Positions 1 to 5,985 of a stretch of DNA of 8,245 nucleotides are shown piece after piece. Position numbers and translations under genes: made by a program. Each line of letters begins with the position of its first letter. Position 1 is the stretch's first letter. A model generated the notes under the pieces. The model was not told the DNA's origin. It saw nothing but the letters and a program-made list of their open reading frames with translations, and did no database searches. Source of the DNA: Bordetella parapertussis. Its GTDB lineage: Bacteria; Pseudomonadota; Gammaproteobacteria; Burkholderiales; Burkholderiaceae_C. The DNA lies in the NCBI GenBank assembly GCA_943328885.2, contig CALQBT020000098.1, forward strand, positions 1 to 8,245, in the 5' to 3' direction.

Positions 1-269
1 TACGCGTTCGCTGGCGCTTTGGCGGCGAGATCCGCGCCGCCGGCGACGTGCTGGTCGACATGGTGCCGCTGCTGGCACGCACCGGCTTCGACACAGCGCA
101 GTTGCGCCCGGACCAAAAACTCGAAGCCGCCGAGCGCGCGCTCGGCTACTTCGCCGGGCATTACCAGGGTGACGTGTTGCAGCCGCTGCCGGCCTTCGCG
201 CGCGACCTGCCGCAAGAGATGGCCCAGGCCAAAGCGAACGCCGACACCTTCGCCGGTCAGGGGATCTGA
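1..269 (+). CDS. DUF934 family protein, C-terminal part (5' end outside the window)
   Basis: The reading frame is already open at position 3 and stops with TGA at 267-269, giving about 88 C-terminal residues. The visible sequence begins with RVRWRFGGEIRAAGDVLVDM and continues through GFDTAQLRPDQ, a pattern I recognise from DUF934 (COG3749), often labelled a probable oxidoreductase involved in sulfite reduction. In Proteobacteria this small protein is usually encoded directly after the sulfite reductase gene cysI. No cofactor motif or cysteine is visible in this part, and its biochemical role is not established to my knowledge. cysH begins 3 nt after the stop, so the two genes almost certainly share a transcript. 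The family call is fairly secure from the RFGGEIRAAGDVL pattern and the neighbourhood; the link to sulfite reduction rests on context only. Confidence 0.8.
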   Translation, partial: RVRWRFGGEIRAAGDVLVDMVPLLARTGFDTAQLRPDQKLEAAERALGYFAGHYQGDVLQPLPAFARDLPQEMAQAKANADTFAGQGI

Positions 270-272
270 CCG

Positions 273-1013
273 ATGAGCGCGATCGCGCTGTACGGCCGGC
301 TGACACCAGGCTTTGCCGAGCGGCTGGCGCAGACGCTGGCCATGTTGGAGTCGGCCGCCAGCAGCCACGCCGGCGCCATCGTCCAAGCCACCAGCCTGGG
401 CGCCGAAGACATGGTGTTGACCGACCTGATCGCCCGCCATGGGATGCCAGTGCTCATCGCAACGCTCGAGACCGGCCAGTTGCACCGCGAGACCACCGAC
501 TTGATCACGACCATCACCCGCCGCTATGGCCTGGCGGTCGAGGTCTACCGGCCTCAGGCCGAGGCCGTGCTGCATTTCGTCGCGACCCAGGGCGAGGCCC
601 CGATGTTTCGCAGCCTGGCACTGCGCAAAGCCTGCTGCAGCCTGCGCAAGATGGAGCCATTGGCGCGAATGCTCAGTGGGCATCAGGCCTGGATCACCGG
701 GCTGCGCCGTGAACAAAGCCAGGCCCGCGGCGGCGTGCCGTTCCAGGAGATCGACGACGCCGGTCGGGTCAAGCTCAACCCGCTGGCCGACTGGACCTGG
801 GCCGATGTCTGGCACTACATCGACCTCCACAAAGTGCCTTACAACCCGCTGCACGACCAGTTCATGCCCAGCATAGGTTGCGCACCCTGCACGCGGCCGA
901 TCGCGGTGGGCGAGGACTTCCGCGCCGGCCGCTGGTGGTGGGAGGAGTCGACCAAGGAATGCGGCTTGCACGTGAAGACTGAAACCGAACCGATGATCGG
1001 CGCCACCGCATGA
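273..1013 (+). CDS. cysH: Adenylyl-sulfate (APS) reductase, iron-sulfur type, thioredoxin dependent
   Basis: This 246-residue PAPS/APS reductase reduces activated sulfate to sulfite in the cytoplasm with thioredoxin as the expected donor. The nucleotide-binding PP-loop-like segment SLGAEDMV lies near residues 41-48, ETGQLHRET near 66-74 and GLRREQSQAR near 143-152. Four cysteines match the [4Fe-4S] ligands of APS reductases: the pair C121-C122 in KACCSLRK, and C203/C206 in GCAPC. The catalytic cysteine is C230 in the C-terminal KECGLH motif. PAPS-specific enzymes such as E. coli CysH lack the CC and CxxC ligands, so APS is the expected substrate and no APS kinase would be needed. The ATG at 273 has a purine-rich AGGGG at 259-263 and follows the DUF934 stop by 3 nt. 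The stop overlaps the cysD start as ATGA. Family and subtype are both well supported; substrate preference is inferred from the cysteines. Confidence 0.95.
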   Translation: MSAIALYGRLTPGFAERLAQTLAMLESAASSHAGAIVQATSLGAEDMVLTDLIARHGMPVLIATLETGQLHRETTDLITTITRRYGLAVEVYRPQAEAVLHFVATQGEAPMFRSLALRKACCSLRKMEPLARMLSGHQAWITGLRREQSQARGGVPFQEIDDAGRVKLNPLADWTWADVWHYIDLHKVPYNPLHDQFMPSIGCAPCTRPIAVGEDFRAGRWWWEESTKECGLHVKTETEPMIGATA

Positions 1014-1993
1014 ACGCCCGAGCCAATGTCAACCACTTGATCGAAGCGCTGTTGCCTGAACTCGACCAGCGCCATCTCGACTGGCTCGAAGAAGAGGCGA
1101 TCTTCATCCTGCGCGAGGTCGCAGCATCGTTCGAGCGGCCAGCGCTGCTGTTCTCCGGCGGCAAAGACTCTTGCGTCGTGCTTCGGCTGGCCGAGAAAGC
1201 CTTCAAGACCCGCGTCAACGCCAACGGACACGGCAATGATTTCAAGGGCAAGCTGCCCTTCCCGCTGCTGCATGTGGACACCGGCCACAACTTCCCCGAA
1301 GTGATCAGCTTCCGAGACCAGCGCGTGGCCGAGATGGGCGAGCGACTGGTCGTCGGCCACCTCGAAGATTCGATCAAGCGCGGCAGCGTGCGGCTGGCCC
1401 ATCCACTGGAGTCGCGCAACGGCCACCAGACCGTGGCGCTGCTTGAGTCGATCGAAGAGCACCGCTTCGATTGCTTGATCGGCGGCGCGCGGCGCGACGA
1501 GGAAAAAGCCCGAGCCAAGGAACGGATCTTCAGCCACCGCGATGCTTTCGGCCAGTGGAGCCCGAAAGAGCAACGCCCGGAGCTTTGGACGCTGTTCAAC
1601 ACCCGGCACAGGCCGGGCGAGCATTTCCGCTCGTTCCCGATCAGCAACTGGACCGAGCTCGACGTCTGGCTTTACCTGGCGCGCGAGGACATCCCTTTGC
1701 CGAACCTGTATTACTCGCACCAACGCCAAGTGATCCGCCGCAAAGGACTGCTGGTGCCGCTGACCGAGGTGACGCCGCCAGAAGCTGGCGAGACCGTTGA
1801 GACCGCCACCGTGCGATTTCGCACCGTCGGCGACATGACCTGCACCTGCCCGGTCGAGAGCCTGGCCGCCAACGCCGCAGAGATCGTCGCCGAAACGCTG
1901 ACCGCCACCGTCAGCGAGCGCGGCGCCACCCGGATGGACGATCGAACTTCAGAGGCCTCGATGGAACGTCGCAAGAAGGAAGGGTATTTCTGA
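1010..1993 (+). CDS. cysD: Sulfate adenylyltransferase subunit 2 (ATP sulfurylase, catalytic PP-loop subunit)
   Basis: CysD (327 residues) forms adenosine 5'-phosphosulfate from sulfate and ATP, together with the GTPase CysN. The PP-loop SGGKDS is at residues 49-54, followed by PLLHVDTGHNFPE (85-97), GGARRDEEKARAKERIFS (158-175), the QRPELW block (188-193) and PISNWTELDVWLYL (210-223). The C-terminus ends in MERRKKEGYF, very close to the E. coli CysD ending. It is about 25 residues longer than E. coli CysD (302): part is a longer N-terminus, part an insertion at about residues 66-80 (NANGHGNDFKG) between KAF and the LPFPLLHVDTG block. The segment FRTVGDMTCTC (270-280) is the form I know from Burkholderiales and Actinobacteria rather than enterics. 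The ATG start overlaps the cysH stop by 4 nt, implying translational coupling. Its stop is followed by about 130 bp of noncoding DNA before cysN, unusual for a pair of subunits. Confidence 0.97.
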   Translation: MNARANVNHLIEALLPELDQRHLDWLEEEAIFILREVAASFERPALLFSGGKDSCVVLRLAEKAFKTRVNANGHGNDFKGKLPFPLLHVDTGHNFPEVISFRDQRVAEMGERLVVGHLEDSIKRGSVRLAHPLESRNGHQTVALLESIEEHRFDCLIGGARRDEEKARAKERIFSHRDAFGQWSPKEQRPELWTLFNTRHRPGEHFRSFPISNWTELDVWLYLAREDIPLPNLYYSHQRQVIRRKGLLVPLTEVTPPEAGETVETATVRFRTVGDMTCTCPVESLAANAAEIVAETLTATVSERGATRMDDRTSEASMERRKKEGYF

Positions 1994-1997
1994 CCCA

Positions 1998-2070
1998 CCC
2001 CTGAAGCGCCTTCGGTGCTTCCCCCTCAAGGGAACCGAGCCAGAGGCCAGGCGAAGCCGGTTCCGCGCCG
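1998..2070 (+). repeat. Degenerate intergenic stem-loop repeat between cysD and cysN
   Basis: Directly after the cysD stop lies a nested inverted repeat. An inner stem pairs GAAGCGCC (2003-2010) with GGTGCTTC (2014-2021) around a 3-nt loop with one G-T wobble. An outer, imperfect arm pairs CCCCTG (1998-2003) with CAAGGG (2027-2032), sharing a base with the inner stem. It is followed by a second GC-rich block, GGCGAAGCCGGTTCCGCGCC (2049-2068). The combination of CCCTGAAGCGC, CTTCCCCCTCAAGGG and GAAGCCGGTTCC resembles a dispersed intergenic repeat I recall from Comamonadaceae and related Burkholderiales genomes, often placed just after stop codons. No other copy occurs in the window, so the repeat call rests on recollection plus the visible symmetry. 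The inner hairpin has no T tract and is not a standard intrinsic terminator. Confidence 0.55.
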
Positions 2071-2114
2071 GTCGTGTGCTGACACCTGCCCCGATGATGC
2101 CGTCTGGGCGACCT

Positions 2115-2128
2115 GGAGAGATGAAGTG
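2115..2128 (+). promoter_or_regulatory. Ribosome binding site that fixes the GTG start of cysN
   Basis: A GGAG at 2115-2118 stands 7 nt before a GTG at 2126. In the cysN frame this GTG opens MNAVLKPT, the usual N-terminus before the GTPase P-loop. No in-frame ATG lies nearby, and upstream in-frame GTG codons (for example at 2015) lie inside the intergenic repeat. ATG triplets at 2121 and 2130 are out of frame. Confidence 0.7.
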
Positions 2129-3436
2129 AATGCCGTCCTGAAACCCACCGCGCAAGCCGCGGACCACCGCGCACTGCGCTTCCTGACCGCCGGCAGCGTC
2201 GACGACGGCAAGAGCACCTTGATCGGCCGCCTGCTGTTCGACAGCCAGGCCATCCTGGCTGACCAGCTCGACACCTTGCAAAAACGTGCAGCTGGCGAGC
2301 CCATAGACCTGTCGCTGCTGACCGACGGGCTGGAGGCCGAGCGCGAGCAAGGCATCACGATCGACGTGGCCTTCCGCTACTTCGCCACGCGCAAACGCAA
2401 GTTCATCATCGCCGACGCGCCAGGCCATGAGCAGTACACCCGCAACATGGTCACCGCCGCGGCGGGCAGCGACGCCGCCGTGGTGCTCGTCGACATCACC
2501 AAGCTCGACTGGCAGAGCTCGCAGCCAACGCTGCTGCCGCAGACCCGCCGCCACGCGCTGCTGGCCCACCTGCTGCGCGTGCCCAGCATCGTCTTCGCCG
2601 TCAACAAACTCGACGCGGTGGAACAACCGCAAGCCGCTTTCGAAGCCACGAGAGATGCGCTGCTGGCCTCTGCCGAGGAAGCCGGCATCACCGAGCTGGC
2701 CGGCATCATCCCGGTGAGCGCGCTGCGCGGTGACAACGTCACCCAGCCGCTGGATGCCGACTGGTACGACGGCCCCAGCCTGCTGCAACTGCTGGAGAGC
2801 CTGCCCACGACCCGGGAACGTACCGAGGGCGCGCTGCTGCAACCGGTGCAGTACGTGGCGCGCGACGGCGGTGAAACCGGCGAAGGCGCCGGCCACCTGG
2901 CACGCGTGTTTTGGGGCCGTATCGCCCACGGCAGCGTCAAGCCCGGCGATGCGGTACAGGTCTTTCCCAGTGGCGAACTCGCGGTGGTGTCCGAACTGCG
3001 GCGCGCCGGCGTCACGGTGGCCCTGGCGCAGGCAGGTGAATCGGCCGGCATCGTGCTGGACCGCCAGCTTGACATCTCGCGCGGCGACTGGATCGCCACG
3101 CCGGGCAGCCTGACCGCCACGCAGCGCTTCTCGGCAACCTTGGCCTGGCTCGACACCGAGCCGGCCACCGTCGGCCGCAAGTACTGGCTGCGCCACGGCA
3201 ACCGCTGGGTTCAGGCGCGGCTGGCCGCGATCGATCACCGGCTCGACATCCACAGCCTGCAAACGGTGGACGCCCAGGCGCTAGGCGTCAACGAGATCGG
3301 TCTGGTTCAGATCGAGCTGCAGCAGCCTCTGCCGCTTGAGCCCTATCTCAGCAATCGCGTCGGCGGTGCGCTGATCTTGGTCGACCCGACCAGCCATCGC
3401 ACCAGCGGCGCGCTGCTGGTCAAGTCATTGGCTTGA
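2126..3436 (+). CDS. cysN: Sulfate adenylyltransferase subunit 1 (ATP sulfurylase GTPase subunit)
   Basis: With the GTG start at 2126 the protein has 436 residues. It is an EF-Tu/EF-1alpha-like GTPase that couples GTP hydrolysis to APS synthesis by CysD. The GTPase motifs are complete: G1 GSVDDGKST (23-31), the EREQGITIDVAFRYF block (72-86), G3 DAPGHEQ (97-103), G4 NKLD (160-163) and the VSALRGDN segment that follows. Beta-barrel domains 2 and 3 come after. The protein ends at KSLA without an APS kinase (CysC) domain, so it is a stand-alone CysN, slightly shorter than E. coli CysN (475). Between VLVDITKLDW and LLPQTRRH it carries a few more residues than the enteric protein. The stop codon overlaps the putative TTG start of the next gene as TTGA. 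Given the 132-bp gap after cysD, it is probably read through from the same transcript. Confidence 0.96.
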   Translation: MNAVLKPTAQAADHRALRFLTAGSVDDGKSTLIGRLLFDSQAILADQLDTLQKRAAGEPIDLSLLTDGLEAEREQGITIDVAFRYFATRKRKFIIADAPGHEQYTRNMVTAAAGSDAAVVLVDITKLDWQSSQPTLLPQTRRHALLAHLLRVPSIVFAVNKLDAVEQPQAAFEATRDALLASAEEAGITELAGIIPVSALRGDNVTQPLDADWYDGPSLLQLLESLPTTRERTEGALLQPVQYVARDGGETGEGAGHLARVFWGRIAHGSVKPGDAVQVFPSGELAVVSELRRAGVTVALAQAGESAGIVLDRQLDISRGDWIATPGSLTATQRFSATLAWLDTEPATVGRKYWLRHGNRWVQARLAAIDHRLDIHSLQTVDAQALGVNEIGLVQIELQQPLPLEPYLSNRVGGALILVDPTSHRTSGALLVKSLA

Positions 3437-4209
3437 ACACCGTGAGCCCAGCCACCGCGCCCGCCCGCGTCGTCTTCATCGGCGCGGGCCCAGGCGCGGC
3501 CGACTTGATCACGCTGCGCGGCGCACGCCGATTAGCACTGGCAGAGGTCGTGCTGTTCGATGCGCTGACCGATCCGGCACTGCGTGAGTACGCGCCAAAA
3601 GCACGTTGGGTTGACGTGGGCAAGCGAGGTTTCGGCCACGCCACCGGCCAAGCGCAGATCAACGCACTGCTGCTGCAAGCCGCGCAAACGCATCGACAGG
3701 TGGTGCGGCTCAAGGGCGGAGATCCCAGCGTCTTCGGCCGGCTTGAAGAAGAGCTCGAAGCGCTGCGCAGCCAGGGCATCGCCTGCGAGGTCGTGCCCGG
3801 CGTGACCGCCGCACTGGCAGCCGCCGCCCACAGCCAGCGCCCGCTCACCCGGCGCGGCAACGGGCGCAGCGTCAGCCTGAGCACAGCGATGACCCATCTC
3901 GGCCAGCTGCGCGCCGGCCGCAGCGCTGACACCGAGGTTTTTTACATGGCCGGCCGTCAGCTGCCGGCACTCTCGCGCAAGCTGGCCGAGGCGGGTTGGC
4001 CCAGTGGCACGGTGGTCTGCGTGGTCTCGCGCGCCGGCTGGCCGGATGCGCTGACCACCTCGCACAGTGTGGCGACGCTGGCCGACGCGGCGTCGCTGCA
4101 TGCCGACCGGCCGGCCGTGGTCACCGTCGGTGCCGGCGCTGTGGCGCTGGCCGACAAGACCCCTTGGCTTGAGCGGCATCAAGCTGTTCAGAACGACCCA
4201 AGCCCTTAA
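3433..4209 (+). CDS. cobA: Uroporphyrinogen-III C-methyltransferase (SUMT, siroheme pathway)
   Basis: The enzyme transfers two methyl groups from S-adenosylmethionine to uroporphyrinogen III, giving precorrin-2, the precursor of siroheme (the sulfite reductase cofactor). The 258-residue product shows the family blocks in order: FIGAGPGAADLITLRGARRL (15-34), LKGGDPSVFGR (93-103), EVVPGVTAALAAAA (119-132), PLTRRG (137-142) and VFYMAGRQL (169-177). It contains only the methyltransferase domain; the dehydrogenase/ferrochelatase half of enteric CysG is absent and must be encoded elsewhere if siroheme is made. The start is not ATG. TTG at 3433 overlaps the cysN stop as TTGA, and an in-frame GTG at 3442 is the alternative; neither has a strong Shine-Dalgarno sequence. 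The overlap places it in the cys operon, which supports siroheme rather than cobalamin as its main purpose. Confidence 0.93.
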   Translation: MNTVSPATAPARVVFIGAGPGAADLITLRGARRLALAEVVLFDALTDPALREYAPKARWVDVGKRGFGHATGQAQINALLLQAAQTHRQVVRLKGGDPSVFGRLEEELEALRSQGIACEVVPGVTAALAAAAHSQRPLTRRGNGRSVSLSTAMTHLGQLRAGRSADTEVFYMAGRQLPALSRKLAEAGWPSGTVVCVVSRAGWPDALTTSHSVATLADAASLHADRPAVVTVGAGAVALADKTPWLERHQAVQNDPSP

Positions 4210-4247
4210 AATCCGCCTTTGCTCACCATGCGCCAAGCCCGGTGAGC
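4207..4247 (+). promoter_or_regulatory. Possible promoter and leader hairpin ahead of fdxA
   Basis: The 72-nt gap between cobA and fdxA contains TAAAAT at 4207-4212, five of six matches to a sigma70 -10 box, overlapping the cobA stop region. No convincing -35 box sits at 16-18 nt upstream; the nearest is TGTTCA at 4185-4190. Downstream, GCTCACC (4221-4227) pairs perfectly with GGTGAGC (4241-4247) around a 13-nt loop. There is no T run after the stem, so it is a leader hairpin or processing site rather than a clear terminator. Transcription of fdxA could start here, continue from the cys operon, or both. Confidence 0.3.
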
Positions 4248-4281
4248 CGAGATCGAAGCCCTCACAACATCACAAGAGCCC

Positions 4282-4605
4282 ATGACCCACGTCGTCACCG
4301 AATCGTGCATCCGCTGCAAGTACACCGACTGCGTCGATGTGTGCCCGGTCGATTGCTTCCGCGAAGGCCCGAATTTCCTGACCATCGACCCTGACGAGTG
4401 CATCGACTGCGCGGTCTGCATCCCAGAGTGCCCGGTCAACGCGATCCTGCCCGAAGAAGACGTGCCAAGCGAACAGCTTCACTTCATCAAGCTCAATGCC
4501 GATCTGGCCAAGAACTGGCCCAGCATCACCAAGCGCAAAACACCGTTGCCTGACGCGGACGACTGGAAAGACCGCAAGGACAAGTTGTCCGAGTTGATAC
4601 GCTGA
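4282..4605 (+). CDS. fdxA: 7Fe ferredoxin ([3Fe-4S][4Fe-4S], Azotobacter FdI type)
   Basis: This 107-residue acidic soluble electron carrier has nine cysteines at 9, 12, 17, 21, 25, 40, 43, 46 and 50. They match Azotobacter vinelandii ferredoxin I with an offset of one. By that alignment C9, C17 and C50 bind the [3Fe-4S] cluster, C21, C40, C43 and C46 bind the [4Fe-4S] cluster, and C12 and C25 are not ligands. The C-terminal half ([16 protein letters not shown], then [13 protein letters not shown]) is the extension typical of the FdxA group. The ATG at 4282 has only a weak AGAG at 4275-4278. The ferredoxin reductase gene follows after 6 nt, so the two are very probably cotranscribed and form a redox pair. 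The physiological acceptor cannot be read from the sequence. Confidence 0.95.
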   Translation: MTHVVTESCIRCKYTDCVDVCPVDCFREGPNFLTIDPDECIDCAVCIPECPVNAILPEEDVPSEQLHFIKLNADLAKNWPSITKRKTPLPDADDWKDRKDKLSELIR

Positions 4606-4611
4606 CCCGTC

Positions 4612-5697
4612 ATGCCCAAGGCTGACCGCGTCGGCGCGATCGAGACCGATGCGGTGGTCATCGGTGCGGGGCCGGTGGGGCTGTTCCAGGTCTTCCAGCT
4701 AGGGCTGTTGGGCATCACCGCCCATGTCGTCGATGCGCTGCCAGTGGCAGGCGGCCAATGCATCGAGCTCTATGCCGACAAACCAATCTACGACATCCCT
4801 GCGATCAAAGTCTGCACTGGCCGCGAACTCGTCGATCGACTGCTGCAGCAGATCGAACCCTTTGCAGCGAGCTTCCACCTCGGCCAAACCCTGCGTTCGC
4901 TAGCCCAGCGCGAAGATGGCAGATTCGATCTCGAGACCAGCAGCGGCCAGTGTTTCGTCAGCCGCACGGTGTTCATCGCCGCCGGCGTCGGCGCTTTCCA
5001 GCCGCGCAGCCTGAAGGTCGAGGGCTTTGAGCGCCACCTCGGCAGCCAGATCTATCACCATGCGCCCGACGCTGCGCTGCTGGCCGGCCAGCAGGTGCTG
5101 GTGCTGGGGGATGACGACGCGGCCGTGAACACGGCGCTGGATCTGGCGACTGCCGACACAGCACATCGCCCCGCCAGCGTGACCTTGCTGCACCGGCGCA
5201 GCGTGTTGAGCGCGGCGCCTGCCACCCTGGCCCGCTTCCAAGACCTGTGCGACAGCGGCGCGCTGCGCTTCGAAGTCGGTCAGATCCTGAGCCTGGAAGA
5301 AAGAGACAGCACCGAACCACGATTGGTCGCGGTGCAGTTGACCGGCGAGGACGGCCAAGCGCGCCGCCTGGCGGTCGACGTGATGCTGGTGTGTCTAGGG
5401 CTGAGCCCCAAGCTCGGTCCGATCGCGCAGTGGGGGCTGGCGATGGCGCGCCGCCAACTGCTGGTCGACGCCGCGTTTTTTGAGACCAGCACGCCAGGCA
5501 TCCATGCCGTCGGCGACGTGGTCAGCTACCCCGGCAAGAAAAAACTGATCGTCTCGGGGTTTCACGAGGCCACGCTGGCCGCTTATGCTGCTGCCGCGCG
5601 GCTGCGACCCGATGAACCGGTGCTGCTGCAGTACACCACCACCAGCCCGAAGCTGCACCAGAGGCTGGGGCTGGCGTCGACGGCGCGCGACCGCTGA
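4612..5697 (+). CDS. Ferredoxin--NADP+ reductase, thioredoxin-reductase-like type
   Basis: This is a 361-residue FAD-dependent pyridine nucleotide-disulfide reductase-fold protein that exchanges electrons between NADPH and ferredoxin. The FAD-binding motif GAGPVG is at 18-23, GGQC at 47-50 and the second FAD motif AVGDVVSY at 299-306. KKKLIVSGFHEA (309-320) and YTTTSPKLHQRLG (341-353) are signatures of the bacterial TrxR-like ferredoxin reductases (YumC class). There is no CxxC redox-active disulfide after the FAD domain, so it is not thioredoxin reductase. The NADPH-binding glycine motif, usually close to GGGDSA, reads GDDDAA (166-171), which is unusual. The HRRSVLSAAP segment (194-203) supplies the basic residues expected near the NADPH phosphate. 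The start has no visible Shine-Dalgarno sequence; translation may depend on coupling to fdxA, whose stop lies 6 nt upstream. Confidence 0.9.
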   Translation: MPKADRVGAIETDAVVIGAGPVGLFQVFQLGLLGITAHVVDALPVAGGQCIELYADKPIYDIPAIKVCTGRELVDRLLQQIEPFAASFHLGQTLRSLAQREDGRFDLETSSGQCFVSRTVFIAAGVGAFQPRSLKVEGFERHLGSQIYHHAPDAALLAGQQVLVLGDDDAAVNTALDLATADTAHRPASVTLLHRRSVLSAAPATLARFQDLCDSGALRFEVGQILSLEERDSTEPRLVAVQLTGEDGQARRLAVDVMLVCLGLSPKLGPIAQWGLAMARRQLLVDAAFFETSTPGIHAVGDVVSYPGKKKLIVSGFHEATLAAYAAAARLRPDEPVLLQYTTTSPKLHQRLGLASTARDR

Positions 5698-5779
5698 ACT
5701 GCCAGCGCGCCTGCCCGCTTGCCCGCTTACCCGCCGCACCGGTCGGGCCACGCGACAGCTGCGCTGAGGCTGCATCGAC

Positions 5780-5794
5780 GATAATCACAGCTGT
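5780..5794 (+). promoter_or_regulatory. Candidate -10 box and palindrome ahead of the TPP riboswitch
   Basis: GATAAT at 5780-5785 matches five of six sigma70 -10 positions and is conspicuous in this GC-rich gap. No good -35 hexamer is visible at the usual spacing. Immediately after it comes the 8-bp perfect palindrome ACAGCTGT (5787-5794), whose first seven bases also occur at 5755-5761. A start near 5792 would give a leader of about 190 nt containing a small GCCC-GCAA-GGGC hairpin (5801-5812) and then the riboswitch. The rest of the gap from 5698 to 5779 shows only short repeats (GCCCGCTT twice) and no clear terminator for the upstream gene. Confidence 0.4.
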
Positions 5795-5819
5795 TGCCGA
5801 GCCCGCAAGGGCCCGGCCA

Positions 5820-5908
5820 CTCTTCGCTAGGGGTGTTGTGCTGCGCAAGCCGCACGACTGAGATAAACCCTTTGAACCTGATCGAGGTAATCCTCGCGCA
5901 TGGGAAGC
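5820..5908 (+). promoter_or_regulatory. Thiamine pyrophosphate (TPP) riboswitch aptamer (THI box)
   Basis: All the conserved blocks of the THI element appear in order. P1 can form from CTTC (5822-5825) and GAAG (5904-5907). GGGGTG (5830-5835) pairs as P2 with ACCC (5867-5870). P3 is a hairpin with TGTGC/GCACG arms and a GCAA tetraloop at 5845-5848. The pyrimidine-sensing CTGAGA is at 5858-5863 and AACCTGAT at 5875-5882. P5 is CGAGG (5883-5887) and CCTCG (5892-5896) around TAAT. The 3' block GCGCATGGGAAG (5896-5907) corresponds to the consensus GCGUAGGGAAG. By established riboswitch knowledge, TPP binding to this class normally represses the downstream gene. The next gene on the + strand is the TonB-dependent receptor 78 nt later, so that receptor is the expected target. 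No T-rich terminator follows, which favours translational control. Confidence 0.95.
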
Positions 5909-5962
5909 AACCTGAAACACGCCCCGATGTCAGCTCGGGCCTGCACCAGTGTTTGCCCACCT

Positions 5963-5984
5963 GTGATTGCAATGAAAGCATCAC
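5963..5984 (+). promoter_or_regulatory. Hairpin over the ribosome binding region of the receptor gene
   Basis: GTGAT-(T)-GC (5963-5970) pairs with GCATCAC (5978-5984) with one bulged T, and the loop AATGAAA spans 5971-5977. The purine run GAAAG (5974-5978), the only Shine-Dalgarno candidate for the ATG at 5986, sits in the loop and closing pair. The stem ends one nucleotide before the start codon. This is what one would expect of the translational expression platform of the riboswitch, although I found no obvious alternative pairing with the aptamer. A second, weaker stem CCCGA/TCGGG (5923-5927 with 5935-5939) lies between aptamer and hairpin. Confidence 0.45.
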
Positions 5985-5985
5985 G

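Noticed and set aside
2015..2125. A longer CysN start at 2015
   Set aside because: The added residues come from the intergenic repeat and have no homology I recognise. GTG at 2126 has a well-placed GGAG.
2121..2129. A two-codon mini-ORF (ATG AAG TGA) overlapping the cysN start as a possible attenuator
   Set aside because: Its ATG is only 2 nt from the GGAG, too close for initiation, and such short matches are common by chance.
1949..3262. A long open frame on the - strand opposite cysN (about 437 codons)
   Set aside because: It lies wholly antisense to a gene with complete GTPase motifs, shows low-complexity Ala/Gly/Arg-rich sequence with no recognisable domain, and is expected from codon bias in GC-rich DNA.
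4221..4247. The 7-bp hairpin after cobA as an intrinsic terminator
   Set aside because: No T tract follows the stem and the loop is 13 nt. It is reported only as a leader hairpin.
5794..5985. A longer receptor start at 5794 that would add 64 residues
   Set aside because: It would translate the TPP aptamer. The start at 5986 gives a proper signal peptide and a normal family length.
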